A stretch of DNA of 64,000 bases from Marinisporobacter balticus (GCF_004345705.1 NZ_SLWV01000001.1:124001-188000), one strand, 5' to 3'; positions 18,801-27,620 are shown, counted from the stretch's first letter. The notes: generated from the letters alone by a model not told the origin. A program made the numbers and translations.

Positions 18801-20107
18801 CGAATTTTTACAGCACCAATTTCCGTTATTTTATCGTTTTTACTAGATAACCCTGTCGTTTCTATATCAAATACCACATAACATTGATTGATCCCTTTTG
18901 TATTGTTCCCTATTACAATAGGCTCCCCATCGTTTACTAAATATCCTTCCACGCCATAAATAACTTTTATACCATTTTTTTTCGCTACATCCATTGCCTC
19001 TGGAAAAGCCTGTACCACACCATGGTCTGTAATGGCAATTGCAGGATGTCCCCACTTAGCTGCTCTTTTTACAAGGCTTGCTGCTGAGGATACGCCATCC
19101 ATAGAACTCATTTGTGTATGGGCATGTAATTCTATTCGTTTCTTTTCTGCTTTATCCATCCTTATTTTGGGTTGTCCCTTTACCATATCTTTTGCCATAA
19201 TTACAATTTCTCTTGAGAAGGTATCATAGCGGGCATCTCCTCTAGCTTTAATATATTGTTCTTTCTTCAAAACCTCTGTTAGCCCATCTACGTCTTCCTT
19301 TTTTGCGAAAATCTTTACAGCCATAGATCCCTTATAGTCCGTCACACTTAATACACATAAACTTTTTCCGTTTTTTAATTCTCGCCATTCAACGTCAAAT
19401 ATTTCTCCTTCAATGGAAACAATTCCTGATTCTTCATTAATGTTTGGAATAGGTGTTGTCAGTTCATTGATTTTTTTACCCAATATTACATCGCCAGTTA
19501 TATTGTTCTGTTTTATTTCTCTTTGAGGGGTTCTATCTACATTTACTAATAGACCTTGAAGAATTGCTTGTGTTTGTGTTTCTTTTTCTTTTTTATATGC
19601 CTCTTTCTGATCACTCTTTGAAATTTTACCTACTTCAAAGAGTACTTTTATATTTTTATCAAATTCTGATTCAACCATTTCTTTTATAAAATGATCCACT
19701 TTTTTTCCTTTTAAGTTTTCCACCCCTATATCACTTTCAATGCAAATAATTAATGTTTCATTTTCTAACCTGAAATTTGCATGATCCAACCAAGCTATGG
19801 TAGAAGGCATGGCTTTATTTAATGCATAAACAATATTTTCCCAATAAACAGGGAGGTTATTATTTGGTTCAAGTTCAATATTTTTATACAAAATGATAAA
19901 CTTTATTTCTTTCACAAAAGGAATATTTTTTTTAATATCCTTTTTAAAATCGTCTAAAAGAGATCTACGAATAATTTTACTAGAAATTATTATAAAGTTT
20001 AATGTTTTACTTTCTTTATGATATTTTATCTTTTCAACCATTGCATCTATTTTTCCATTCCTATTTGGGGCAACGCTATTGATTACATCACTTAATAAAT
20101 AAGCCAT
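15839..20107 (-). CDS. polC: DNA polymerase III alpha subunit, PolC type
   Basis: Main replicative polymerase of low-GC Gram-positives. The 1422-residue protein contains an N-terminal domain, an OB fold (SVTDYKGSMAVKIF, about 260), and a PHP domain split by the inserted proofreading exonuclease (PHP start ELHAHTQMSSMDG near 325; exonuclease VVFDIETTGL near 415 and HRAVDDAEATA near 555). The PolC zinc motif (CNTCKH and CPMC, about 920-950) and the polymerase core (GSRGSVGSSFVA, EPDIDLNF, TTGQHPGGVMV) follow. The start is the ATG of MAYLLSDVIN, after AAAGGGGG. It lies after ispG; proS, which sits beside polC in Bacillus, is absent. Confidence 0.98.
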   Translation of the reverse strand: MAYLLSDVINSVAPNRNGKIDAMVEKIKYHKESKTLNFIIISSKIIRRSLLDDFKKDIKKNIPFVKEIKFIILYKNIELEPNNNLPVYWENIVYALNKAMPSTIAWLDHANFRLENETLIICIESDIGVENLKGKKVDHFIKEMVESEFDKNIKVLFEVGKISKSDQKEAYKKEKETQTQAILQGLLVNVDRTPQREIKQNNITGDVILGKKINELTTPIPNINEESGIVSIEGEIFDVEWRELKNGKSLCVLSVTDYKGSMAVKIFAKKEDVDGLTEVLKKEQYIKARGDARYDTFSREIVIMAKDMVKGQPKIRMDKAEKKRIELHAHTQMSSMDGVSSAASLVKRAAKWGHPAIAITDHGVVQAFPEAMDVAKKNGIKVIYGVEGYLVNDGEPIVIGNNTKGINQCYVVFDIETTGLSSKNDKITEIGAVKIRDNEIIDRFNVLVNPEMPIPPKIVELTGITDDMVKNQPSIEKILPKFLAFLEDVPVVAHNAGFDTAFIKENCNKIGLGFNNPIVDTLRLSKILLPNLKRFRLNIVAKELGIALNNHHRAVDDAEATANIFIQFLAMLKERGITQLNQLNDLYAKFVDVKKLDTFHVIILVKNYTGLKNLYKIISTSHMEHFYKKPRIPKSLLSQMRDGLIIGTACEAGELYRSILGNKSNQEIENIIKYYDYLEIQPIDNNQFLIEKGLVKGTEELKEINRQIVNLGKQYHKPVVATGDVHFLDPKDEVYRRILMAGQGFSDADNQAPLYLRTTNEMLEEFKYLGENTAMDVVINHPDAIAQMIDPIIPIPEDTYPPIIEGADEDLRNMCYEKATRIYGDPLPDIVKKRLDRELNSIISNGYAVMYIIAQKLVTKSLSDGYLVGSRGSVGSSFVATMSDITEVNPLPPHYICNTCKHSEFITDGSIGSGADLPDKKCPMCSHNYVKEGHDIPFEVFLGFEGDKEPDIDLNFAGEYQPNAHKYTEVLFGEGYVFRAGTIGTIADKTAYGFVKKYFEGKDQIINNREINRLTRGCTGVKRTTGQHPGGVMVVPNYKEIFDFTPIQYPANDGSSGIITTHFDYHSISGRLLKLDILGHDVPTIIRMLQDITGIDPVHIPLDDPQTVQIFTSPDPLKIIDENFQCEVGSLGIPEFGTKFVRQMLVDTQPTTFAELVRISGLSHGTDVWLNNGQDLVRQKIAPLKDVISTRDDIMNYLILKGLPPKASFKIMEKVRKGKGLIPEDEVMMHENNVPQWYIDSCNKIKYMFPKAHAVAYVMMSFRLAYFKVHHPLAFYATYFTTKASDFDAELVVKGKESIKNKIKEIEELGNHLTQKEKDLLTVLEVVYEMYCRGFECLPVDLYKSDSDKFIISNDKLLPPLRALQGVGENAARSICKSRKNREFISMEDIRERAKVTKTVIENLKNHGCLNGLPDTNQLSLF

Positions 20108-20125
20108 TACTATCCCCCTTTCGTC

Positions 20126-20165
20126 CACCTAAATTGCAGCCTTCTCTTAATGACCTGTTTAGGTG
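20126..20165 (-). other. Intergenic hairpin between ispG and polC
   Basis: Eight-base inverted repeat (CACCTAAA/TTTAGGTG) with a 24-base loop and no T run. It lies just upstream of the polC ribosome site and could modulate polC translation; weak evidence. Confidence 0.35.
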
Positions 20166-20173
20166 AAGGTGCC

Positions 20174-21229
20174 CTACATTTTCTGAATTTCGTCTAAAAG
20201 AACTTGCTCAATTTTATCTTCTTCAATTCTCTTAATGATTTTTCCTTTTTTAAATAATAGGGCTGATGATTTGCCTCCAGCAATTCCTATATCTGCGTCC
20301 TTCGCCTCTCCTGGACCATTTACTGCGCATCCCATGATTGCTACAGTTAAAGGCTTATTTATTTTTTCAAGCTTTTTTTCTATTTTATTTGCAATACTGA
20401 TTAGATCAATTTGGCATCTTCCACACGTTGGACATGATATGATTTTTATCCCAAAATCTCTTAGCCCAACTAATTTTAAGATTTCTCTACCTAGCTTTAC
20501 TTCCTCTACAGGATCTCCCGTTAATGAAATTCTTAATGTATCTCCTATGCCATCTAAGAGTAATGCCCCGACTCCTATACTAGATTTTATAGTGCCACTC
20601 TTTATGGTTCCAGCTTCCGTTATGCCAATATGAAGGGGATAATCTACCCTTTCAGAAATTAATCGATAGGATTCTAGTGTCAATTTTATATCTGATGATT
20701 TCAAAGAAATCACAATATCTTCAAAACTTAAATTTTCAAGGATGTTTACATGCTCTAAAGCACTCTCAACCATAGCTTCTGGCGTAACTCTCCCATATTT
20801 AGTAACCATTTTTTTATCAATAGATCCTGCATTTACACCAATTCTTATTGGAATGTTTCTCTCTTTTGCAGCGATTACAACTTTTTTAACGCGATCCAAC
20901 TCCCCAATATTTCCTGGATTGAGTCTTAATTTATCAACACCATTTTCAATACATTTTAGTGCCAACCTATAATCAAAATGTATATCCGCTACAATAGGCA
21001 TATTCGTTTTAGCTTTTAATGCTTTTATTGCATCTGCCGCTTCTAGGTCTAAGACTGCCACTCTTGCAATTTCACATCCAGCCTCTTCAAGACGTTTCAT
21101 TTGTTCAATCGTAGCAAACACATCTCTTGTATCTGTATTGGTCATAGATTGTATGGAGATAGGGAAATTTCCACCAATTTTTATATGTCCACAGGAAACA
21201 ACTTTTGTTTTTTTTCTTTTAATATTCAT
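20174..21229 (-). CDS. ispG: 4-hydroxy-3-methylbut-2-en-1-yl diphosphate synthase
   Basis: Iron-sulfur enzyme of the methylerythritol phosphate isoprenoid pathway. The 351-residue protein has an N-terminal TIM barrel (GGNFPISIQSMTNTDTRDV, ADIHFDYRLAL, LRLNPGNIG). Its C-terminal 4Fe-4S domain carries the cysteines in ISCPTCGRC (about 262-270) and GCAVNGPGEA (about 302). It lies directly downstream of rseP and two genes after dxr, an earlier step of the same pathway, feeding uppS nearby. The ATG follows GAGGTG. Confidence 0.97.
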   Translation of the reverse strand: MNIKRKKTKVVSCGHIKIGGNFPISIQSMTNTDTRDVFATIEQMKRLEEAGCEIARVAVLDLEAADAIKALKAKTNMPIVADIHFDYRLALKCIENGVDKLRLNPGNIGELDRVKKVVIAAKERNIPIRIGVNAGSIDKKMVTKYGRVTPEAMVESALEHVNILENLSFEDIVISLKSSDIKLTLESYRLISERVDYPLHIGITEAGTIKSGTIKSSIGVGALLLDGIGDTLRISLTGDPVEEVKLGREILKLVGLRDFGIKIISCPTCGRCQIDLISIANKIEKKLEKINKPLTVAIMGCAVNGPGEAKDADIGIAGGKSSALLFKKGKIIKRIEEDKIEQVLLDEIQKM

Positions 21230-21243
21230 TTTTCACCTCAACC

Positions 21244-22269
21244 TTAAAACAGATTAAATCTTACGATGTCTTTGTATACCATGAATAACATTAAACCCAT
21301 TAATAGAACAAATCCTGTAAAATGAACAAACCCTTCTTTTTCTGGATCAAGAGGCTTGCCAGTCAAACCTTCTATCATTAAGAAAACCAATCTTCCACCA
21401 TCTAGCGCTGGAATAGGGAGCAAATTTACAACGCCTAAATTTACACTAATTAATCCTGCTAAATGTAGTACATAGTATATATTTGTCTTTGCCGCTTCTC
21501 CAACTAAATAAATAATCCCGACTGGTCCAACAACATCTTTTGCAGAAGCACTGCCACTAAACAACTTTCCAAAGAAACCAATCATTTCTTTTATGACATC
21601 TATAGTTTTACTGAAGCTATTTGTAAAGGATTTTATAAAAGATTTTTCTAGCGTCGGTGAAATACCAATCATGAATTGTTTTGTTCCTTCATTGACTCTA
21701 GATTTAATAGAAAAATTCTTTTCTTCACCATCTCTTCGTATTTTTATACGTAAATCTTTGTCTTTATTTTCATGGATTGTTTCAACGATTTTTTCCCAAG
21801 TATCCATTTCTTTTCCACTAATAGAAATGATTTCATCCCCTGCCTCAATCCCTGCTATTTGTGCAGGAAAATCTGGTATTATTTCACCTACAATTGGACG
21901 ATTTGTTGGAAATCCCATCATATAAAACATCATGGTAAATAGAAAAATCGCTAACACAAAATTCATAACAGGTCCCGCAACAATCACGAGTATTCTAGCC
22001 CATATGGGTTTATTATTAAAACTTCTTTCATCCTTTGAATGTTCATCTTCACCTTCCATTTTTACATATCCACCTATAGGAAGAATTCTGATTGAATATT
22101 CCGTTTCCTTACCCTTTACTTTTAAAATTCTAGTACCCATCCCAATTGCAAATTCATGGACTTTAATCCCTACAAGTTTTGCAACCCCAAAATGCCCAAA
22201 TTCATGAAATACTACCAAAAGGCCAAAAACTAATAAAGCAACCAATATAATCAATATCGTTCCCATCAT
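21244..22269 (-). CDS. rseP: Site-2 intramembrane zinc metalloprotease RseP/RasP
   Basis: Cleaves transmembrane regulatory and signal-peptide substrates within the membrane. The 341-residue protein has an N-terminal helix containing the HEFGH zinc site (His22, Glu23, His26), a middle PDZ domain (about 125-190, PAQIAGIEAGDEII), and C-terminal helices with the third zinc ligand region NLLPIPALDGG (about 285-295). It begins at the dxr stop codon, so the two are translationally coupled. In Bacillus the orthologue RasP processes anti-sigma factors and FtsL; the targets here are unknown. Confidence 0.95.
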   Translation of the reverse strand: MMGTILIILVALLVFGLLVVFHEFGHFGVAKLVGIKVHEFAIGMGTRILKVKGKETEYSIRILPIGGYVKMEGEDEHSKDERSFNNKPIWARILVIVAGPVMNFVLAIFLFTMMFYMMGFPTNRPIVGEIIPDFPAQIAGIEAGDEIISISGKEMDTWEKIVETIHENKDKDLRIKIRRDGEEKNFSIKSRVNEGTKQFMIGISPTLEKSFIKSFTNSFSKTIDVIKEMIGFFGKLFSGSASAKDVVGPVGIIYLVGEAAKTNIYYVLHLAGLISVNLGVVNLLPIPALDGGRLVFLMIEGLTGKPLDPEKEGFVHFTGFVLLMGLMLFMVYKDIVRFNLF

Positions 22270-23426
22270 TACACCGCCTTAAATGATATTTTTTTCACAA
22301 AATTTCTTGCCCATCTGTCCATTTGAATAATCTCATCAATGGTTAATTCATACTGAACGTCATGTTTTTCTAAAGCTAGTTCTACAATCCTTGGTATATC
22401 ATAAAACCCAATTCTTTGTTGTATAAAAAGCGCCACCAACTCTTCATTTGCTGCATTTAGTACTGTTGGTAAACTACCCCCTATTCTTAATGCTTCATAA
22501 GCAAGATTTAAACAAGGAAAAGTATCTCTATCTGGTTTTTCAAAGGTTAAAGTTGCAACCTCTAATAAATTTAATTTTTTATAATTATTCTTTGTTCTAC
22601 TTGGATATGTTAGTGCAAATTGAATGGGTACACGCATGTCTGGATAACCCATTTGTGCAATCACAGAACTGTCTTTATATTCTACCATGGAATGAATGAT
22701 ACTTTGAGGATGAATCACTACATCAATCTGGTCTAAACTTAAATCAAAAAGCCATTTTGCTTCAATTATTTCTAAGCCTTTATTCATAAGTGTTGCCGAA
22801 TCGATACTAATTTTTTTGCCCATATTCCATTTAGGATGATTTAGCGCCTCTTTAACGGTTACATCCTGCAGTTGCGCTTTTTTATATCCTCTAAAAGGTC
22901 CCCCTGAAGCGGTTAATATAATTCTTCTAATATCCTTTAAAGTATACCCCATCAAGCATTGAAATATAGCACTATGTTCACTATCTACTGGAAGAATAGC
23001 TACATTGTTTCTTTTTGCCTCCTTCATAACAATTTCTCCTGCTGTCACAAGGGTCTCTTTGTTTGCAAGTGCAATATCTTTTTTACACTTAATTGCCTCT
23101 ATAGTAGGAATTAATCCTATCATTCCAACCACGGCAGTAACAATCAAATCAGACGCTTCTAATGTAGCAATAGTTGTTAACCCGTCCAATCCATAGAATA
23201 CTTTTGTTTTGATATTTCCTAATCTTTTTTTAAGTTCTAAAGCTTTTTTCTCATTCATAACAGATACTGCTACTGGATGAAATTCTTTTATTTGTTTTTC
23301 CAAGAGATCAATATTATTATTTGCACTCAAACCCACTATATTGAATTTTTCTTTATTATTTCTAACAACATCTAGTGTTTGTGTTCCTATTGAGCCTGTA
23401 GATCCTAGTATGCTAATACATTTCAT
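22269..23426 (-). CDS. dxr: 1-deoxy-D-xylulose 5-phosphate reductoisomerase
   Basis: First committed step of the methylerythritol phosphate pathway, converting DXP to MEP with NADPH. The 385-residue protein has the N-terminal dinucleotide motif GSTGSIGTQTLDV (about 7-19), the NKETLV segment, and the metal-site/active-site region PVDSEHSAIFQCL (about 145-157) followed by ILTASGGPFRG and HPKWNMGKKISIDSATLMNKG-type residues (HPKWNMGKKIS near 193). It follows cdsA and overlaps rseP at the stop codon. AAAGGATG precedes the ATG. Confidence 0.97.
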   Translation of the reverse strand: MKCISILGSTGSIGTQTLDVVRNNKEKFNIVGLSANNNIDLLEKQIKEFHPVAVSVMNEKKALELKKRLGNIKTKVFYGLDGLTTIATLEASDLIVTAVVGMIGLIPTIEAIKCKKDIALANKETLVTAGEIVMKEAKRNNVAILPVDSEHSAIFQCLMGYTLKDIRRIILTASGGPFRGYKKAQLQDVTVKEALNHPKWNMGKKISIDSATLMNKGLEIIEAKWLFDLSLDQIDVVIHPQSIIHSMVEYKDSSVIAQMGYPDMRVPIQFALTYPSRTKNNYKKLNLLEVATLTFEKPDRDTFPCLNLAYEALRIGGSLPTVLNAANEELVALFIQQRIGFYDIPRIVELALEKHDVQYELTIDEIIQMDRWARNFVKKISFKAV

Positions 23427-23495
23427 AAAATCATCCTTTCAGATATTAAAACTTTTTATGTGAAAGTATAAAAAGCCATTATTGCATTTTAAAAA

Positions 23496-24281
23496 TTATT
23501 TTATAAAAAAAATCATATAATAATATACTGCTGGTGCAGTAAAAAGTATACTATCAAATCTATCTAAAACACCACCATGACCTGGCATGATTTTTCCATA
23601 ATCTTTGATTCCCGTATATCTTTTGAAAATGGATGCTGTTAAATCTCCAAATTGTCCAAGAATACTTCCTATAAATCCAATGATGAGACAGTGCATAAGA
23701 ATTCCAGGTGCAACTAAGTATCCCCAAATTCCACTTATAAGAACACTCCCTGCTATGCCGCCTATAGCACCTTCCACAGTTTTTTTAGGACTAATATTAG
23801 GACAAAGTTTTGTCGAACCAAAAAAATAGCCCGTAAAATATGCAAACGTATCTGTTGCCCAAGCAACAAGAAATACCATCCAAAGTAATAGACTATATTT
23901 ACTATGATGAGCAATAAAAACAATATGATACATAAAAAAGACTATGTAAAATATACCCATACTCGTAATACTTGATGCAAGAATATCCATTTCCTTCTTT
24001 AGTAGATTATTTACTAATACCAGTAGCATACACACAAAAAACCATAACATCATCCATTTTATGTTGGTAGTTCTCAAAGCAATGGTAAACATAAAGATAG
24101 TGCTCAATACGCCTATAGGCTTTGACGGTAAAATTTTGATATTTTTAAAAGCATTAAAAAATTCATTGATTCCTATTAATGCTAATATAAATACTGACAC
24201 ATCAAGAATAATCCCGCCTTCTAATATGACAAACAAAAACAATGGTATAGCAAATAGTGCAGATATAATTCTTGTACGCAT
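23496..24281 (-). CDS. cdsA: Phosphatidate cytidylyltransferase
   Basis: Makes CDP-diacylglycerol, the branch point of phospholipid synthesis, from phosphatidate and CTP. The 261-residue polytopic protein has about seven hydrophobic segments and the CDP-transferase signature near the C terminus: KDYGKIMPGHGGVLDRFDS (about 222-240), with conserved acidic residues upstream in LVAWATDTFAYF. It lies 15 bases after uppS and before dxr, the standard clostridial order. Confidence 0.96.
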   Translation of the reverse strand: MRTRIISALFAIPLFLFVILEGGIILDVSVFILALIGINEFFNAFKNIKILPSKPIGVLSTIFMFTIALRTTNIKWMMLWFFVCMLLVLVNNLLKKEMDILASSITSMGIFYIVFFMYHIVFIAHHSKYSLLLWMVFLVAWATDTFAYFTGYFFGSTKLCPNISPKKTVEGAIGGIAGSVLISGIWGYLVAPGILMHCLIIGFIGSILGQFGDLTASIFKRYTGIKDYGKIMPGHGGVLDRFDSILFTAPAVYYYMIFFIK

Positions 24282-24295
24282 CTATATCACCACCT

Positions 24296-25063
24296 TTATT
24301 TAATTCCTCCGAATCTTCTATCTCTTTTTTGATAATCTATAATCGCTTCCATTAAACATTCCCCATTAAAGTCTGGCCAAAAAATATTTGAAAACCAAAA
24401 TTCACTATAGGCAATCTGCCATAATAAAAAATTACTTATTCTAAATTCACCACTTGGACGAATCACTAGATCAGGATCAGGTATTCCTTTTGTGTATAAG
24501 CATTGCTCAAATTCATTTTCATCAATATTTTCAATAGCTATTTCATTATTTTTTACTTTTTGACACATCTCTTTAACAGCCTTGATCATCTCAGCTCTAG
24601 CGCCATAATTGAGTGCAATATTCACGCCTAATCCATCATTATTTTTTGTCAATTCTATTGCAATATCGATTTCTTTACGGGCAACCTGAGAGAGCCCACT
24701 TATATCCCCAATGGTTCTGATCCTTACATTATTTTTATGTAATTCTATTATTTCTTTTTTTAAATAGTGAACAAGCAACTGCATCAAAGCAGATACCTCA
24801 TCCTTTGGTCTTTTCCAGTTTTCTGTAGAAAATGCATATAAAGTTAAATACTTGATATTTAAAGTAGAACATGTACGAATAATATCCCTTAAAGCTTCTA
24901 CCCCCGCCTTATGTCCTGCTGTCCTTGGTAGTCCTCTCTTTTTTGCCCATCGTCCATTTCCATCCATTATAATTGCTATATGTTTCGGTAGTCTTGTCAT
25001 ATCTAATTTTTTATCGTCAACTCTTCTCTTTCTACTAGAAAAGATATTTTTCATCGATTTCAT
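24296..25063 (-). CDS. uppS: Undecaprenyl diphosphate synthase
   Basis: Adds eight isoprene units to farnesyl diphosphate, giving the lipid carrier for peptidoglycan. The 255-residue cis-prenyltransferase shows the catalytic P-loop IAIIMDGNGRWAKKRG (about 29-44; the Asp is essential), LTLYAFSTENW-type residues (YAFSTENWKRP near 96) and the C-terminal PDLVIRPSGEFRISNFLLWQ-region (DLVIRPSGEFRIS near 205). A basic N-terminal extension precedes the core. GGAGG lies nine bases before the ATG. A terminator-like hairpin lies in the gap upstream. Confidence 0.97.
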   Translation of the reverse strand: MKSMKNIFSSRKRRVDDKKLDMTRLPKHIAIIMDGNGRWAKKRGLPRTAGHKAGVEALRDIIRTCSTLNIKYLTLYAFSTENWKRPKDEVSALMQLLVHYLKKEIIELHKNNVRIRTIGDISGLSQVARKEIDIAIELTKNNDGLGVNIALNYGARAEMIKAVKEMCQKVKNNEIAIENIDENEFEQCLYTKGIPDPDLVIRPSGEFRISNFLLWQIAYSEFWFSNIFWPDFNGECLMEAIIDYQKRDRRFGGIK

Positions 25064-25105
25064 TTTATAATTCCTCCAAATAGCTATTACTAAAAGAAAT
25101 ATTTT

Positions 25106-25131
25106 AAAACCCCCTAATAGGATGGGGGCTT
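25106..25131 (-). terminator. Hairpin between the 61-residue gene and uppS
   Basis: Stem of C5/G5 with flanking A-T pairs (arms 25108-25114 and 25124-25130), followed on the minus strand by TTTTAAAATATTT. It looks like an intrinsic terminator, yet no promoter was recognised between it and uppS, so it may be an attenuator allowing partial readthrough. Confidence 0.6.
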
Positions 25132-25315
25132 AAAAATAACTAACTGTTAATTCTATGTTGTAATCAGTATTTTTTTGTTTGATTACTCTGCATTCTTCTA
25201 GATTTTGGTCATTTTTAGGCGCCCTCGTCTTTTTTATGGATATTTGGAATTCCGCATTAAGTATTTCAACAGCCTTTTGTAAATGTAATCCAACTACGTC
25301 CGTTGCTTCACTCAA
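25130..25315 (-). CDS. Small conserved protein between frr and uppS, PASTA-like
   Basis: A 61-residue protein of unknown function. It starts with TTG eight bases after GGAGG, three bases past the frr stop. The pattern is a helix (GLHLQKAVEILN) followed by a strand (ISIKKTRAPK), a turn, then two strands (CRVIKQK and IELTVSYF). This resembles one beta-alpha-beta-beta PASTA-like unit, but with no membrane anchor or partner domains. Position and ribosome site support a real gene. The fold is inferred from the pattern only, and no function is assigned. Confidence 0.65.
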   Translation of the reverse strand: MSEATDVVGLHLQKAVEILNAEFQISIKKTRAPKNDQNLEECRVIKQKNTDYNIELTVSYF

Positions 25316-25318
25316 ATA

Positions 25319-25879
25319 TTATACCTCCAACATTTCTTTTTCCTTTTTACTAACCAAATCATTTATCATTTCTATAGATTTATTGGTCATCTTTTGTACT
25401 TTATCTTCTGCCGCCTTTAAATCATCTTCTGTTATTTCACTATTTTTTTGCATTTTTTTTAGCTGATCATTGGCATCTCTTCGCTCATTTCTTATAGCAA
25501 CCTTTGCGCCTTCACCAGTCTTTTTAACAATCTTTATTAACTCTTTTCTTCTTTCTTCTGTTAACTGTGGGATTGCTAATCGAATAATTTTCCCATCGTT
25601 AGATGGATTAATACCTAAATCGGATTGAGATATCGCCTTTTCAATTGCTTGAATAGATGTCTTGTCATAAGGCTGTATGATTAATGCTCTAGGTTCAGGT
25701 GCTGAAACCCCTGCCATTTGCTTGAGTGGTGTAGGCGTTCCATAATACTCTACAATGATTTTATCTAATAATGCTGGATTTGCCCTTCCTGCTCTAATCG
25801 CATTTAGATCTTCTCTAAATACACTAATCGTTTTTTCCATTCTCTCTTCTAATGCTTTATATGCTTGTGTACTCATCAT
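25319..25879 (-). CDS. frr: Ribosome recycling factor
   Basis: Splits post-termination ribosomes together with EF-G. The 186-residue length matches the family. Conserved segments are FREDLNAIRAGRANPALLDKI-type residues (DLNAIRAGRANPALL near 24), YYGTPTPLKQMA, and the C-terminal helix region EERRKELIK and AIRNERRDAND. Two adjacent ATG codons follow an AAGGAGGT located inside the last codons of pyrH; the second is better spaced (seven bases). Confidence 0.97.
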   Translation of the reverse strand: MMSTQAYKALEERMEKTISVFREDLNAIRAGRANPALLDKIIVEYYGTPTPLKQMAGVSAPEPRALIIQPYDKTSIQAIEKAISQSDLGINPSNDGKIIRLAIPQLTEERRKELIKIVKKTGEGAKVAIRNERRDANDQLKKMQKNSEITEDDLKAAEDKVQKMTNKSIEMINDLVSKKEKEMLEV

Positions 25880-26590
25880 TTATACCTCCTTTACCAATGT
25901 TCCAATTTTTTCTCCTAAAATTACTTTCTTAATATTTTCAGGTTCATTCAAGCCAAATACAATAATCGGAATTTTATTATCCATGCAAAGTGAAGATGCA
26001 GTTGAGTCCATTACCCCTAATCCTTTACTTAATATATCAATATATGTTAGTTCATCAAATTTATTTGCATCTGGGTTAATCTTTGGATCTGAATCATATA
26101 CACCATCAACCTTTTTTGCTAATAAAATTACTTCTGCTTCAATTTCTGCTGCTCTTAATGCTGCTGTTGTATCTGTCGAAAAATATGGATTTCCTGTTCC
26201 AGCAGCAAAAATAACAACTCTTCCTTTTCCTAAGTGTCTAACTGCTTTTCTTCTTATATAAGGTTCTGCAATTTGTCGCATTTCTATTGCTGTTTGCACA
26301 CGTGTGGAAATATCAATGCTTTCAAGTGCATCTTGCAATGCCAATGCATTAATTACTGTCGCTAACATTCCCATGTAATCGGCAGTTGTTCGATCCATAC
26401 CTTCACTACTGCGACCTCTCCAAAAATTTCCTCCTCCAACAACGATAGATACTTCAACGCCTAACCCTGAAATTTCTTTGACTTGTTTTGCAATTGCATC
26501 AAGGGTCTTTTCATCTAATCCGAAACCTTTTTCTCCTGCTAAAGCTTCTCCACTTAATTTTAATATAATTCTTTTATATTTAGGCTCCAC
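25880..26590 (-). CDS. pyrH: UMP kinase
   Basis: Phosphorylates UMP to UDP; a hexameric amino acid kinase-fold enzyme distinct from eukaryotic UMP kinases. The 236-residue protein shows KRIILKLSGEAL at the N terminus, the nucleotide-binding VVGGGNFWRG (about 52-61), the MDRTTADYMGMLATVIN helix and TNPYFSTDTTA-type residues (GTGNPYFSTDTTA near 133). The start is a GTG (MEPKYKR) nine bases after GGGGG; the upstream TTG abuts that site. It directly abuts frr. Confidence 0.95.
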   Translation of the reverse strand: MEPKYKRIILKLSGEALAGEKGFGLDEKTLDAIAKQVKEISGLGVEVSIVVGGGNFWRGRSSEGMDRTTADYMGMLATVINALALQDALESIDISTRVQTAIEMRQIAEPYIRRKAVRHLGKGRVVIFAAGTGNPYFSTDTTAALRAAEIEAEVILLAKKVDGVYDSDPKINPDANKFDELTYIDILSKGLGVMDSTASSLCMDNKIPIIVFGLNEPENIKKVILGEKIGTLVKEV

Positions 26591-26654
26591 TATATACAAC
26601 CCCCGTTTTTATTATTCTACACATCTCGAAAAAAACCTTTAAATTTGTTTTTTA

Positions 26655-26686
26655 GTTAAAAAGAGAACACAATTCGTGTTCTCTAT
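26655..26686 (-). terminator. Rho-independent terminator after tsf
   Basis: Nine-base-pair stem (AGAGAACAC/GTGTTCTCT, arms 26662-26670 and 26676-26684) with a five-base loop, followed on the minus strand by five T. It separates rpsB-tsf from pyrH-frr. Confidence 0.88.
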
Positions 26687-26702
26687 CTTTAATTTTAAAA
26701 AA

Positions 26703-27620
26703 TTACTTATTTATTTGTTTAGCTACTTCTTCTGCAAAATTCTCTTCTTTTTTCTCTAATCCATCTCCTACTTCAAATCTAGCTATACTTATCACTTTAA
26801 TTTCAGTTCCAAGTTTATTACTTGTTTCTTTAATTAATTGTTCTACGGATAAATCTGGATTCTTTACAAATGCTTGATTTAATAAACATACTTCTTTTAA
26901 TTGTTTATTGAGTCTACCAACAATCATTTTTTCTACGATATTCGCATCTTTTCCTTCATTTAATGCTTGTTGCTTTAATATTTCCTTCTCATGTTCTATG
27001 TACGCTGCATCCACATCATCTCTAGAAATATATTTTGGATTCATAGCAGCAACTTGCATCGCGATATCTTTTCCTAAAGCAAGGATTTCTTCTGAATCAG
27101 AACTTGTTTCTAATCCAACTAATACGCCTATTTTTCCACCCCCGTGGATATATCCTGCTACTTTTCCATTTTCCATTTCTATTCTCTCGAATCTTCTTAC
27201 ACTCATATTTTCGCCTATTTTAGCAATTTTATCATTTAATGTCTCTTGTACTGTTGCATCTGTATCTAAATATTTTTCATTTAATAGTTCTTCTGCATTT
27301 GCTTTATCAGAATTTAGCGCTGTAATAGCTACATCTTTTACAAACTTTTTAAATTCATCATTTTTCGCAACGAAGTCAGTTTCAGAGTTTACCTCAGCTA
27401 CAACTGCTTTTGTATTGTTTTCATTCATGCAGATGTCTACTAAACCTTCTGCTGCAATTCTTCCTGATTTTTTAGCTGCTTTTGCTAAACCTTTTTCTCT
27501 TAAAATGTCAATTGCTTTATCCATATCCCCATTTGCTTCCATTAACGTTTTTTTGCAGTCCATCATTCCTGCACCTGTTTTTTCTCTTAGTTCTTTTACC
27601 ATTGCTGCTGTAACAGCCAT
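26703..27620 (-). CDS. tsf: Elongation factor Ts
   Basis: Nucleotide exchange factor for EF-Tu. The 305-residue protein has the N-terminal UBA-like domain (VKELREKTGAGMMDCKKTL, about 8-26), the following LREKGLAKAAKKSGR-type region (LAKAAKKSGRIAAEG near 44) and the core with VAEVNSETDFVAKN (about 74-87) that contacts the EF-Tu G domain. It forms the usual pair with rpsB. Confidence 0.97.
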   Translation of the reverse strand: MAVTAAMVKELREKTGAGMMDCKKTLMEANGDMDKAIDILREKGLAKAAKKSGRIAAEGLVDICMNENNTKAVVAEVNSETDFVAKNDEFKKFVKDVAITALNSDKANAEELLNEKYLDTDATVQETLNDKIAKIGENMSVRRFERIEMENGKVAGYIHGGGKIGVLVGLETSSDSEEILALGKDIAMQVAAMNPKYISRDDVDAAYIEHEKEILKQQALNEGKDANIVEKMIVGRLNKQLKEVCLLNQAFVKNPDLSVEQLIKETSNKLGTEIKVISIARFEVGDGLEKKEENFAEEVAKQINK

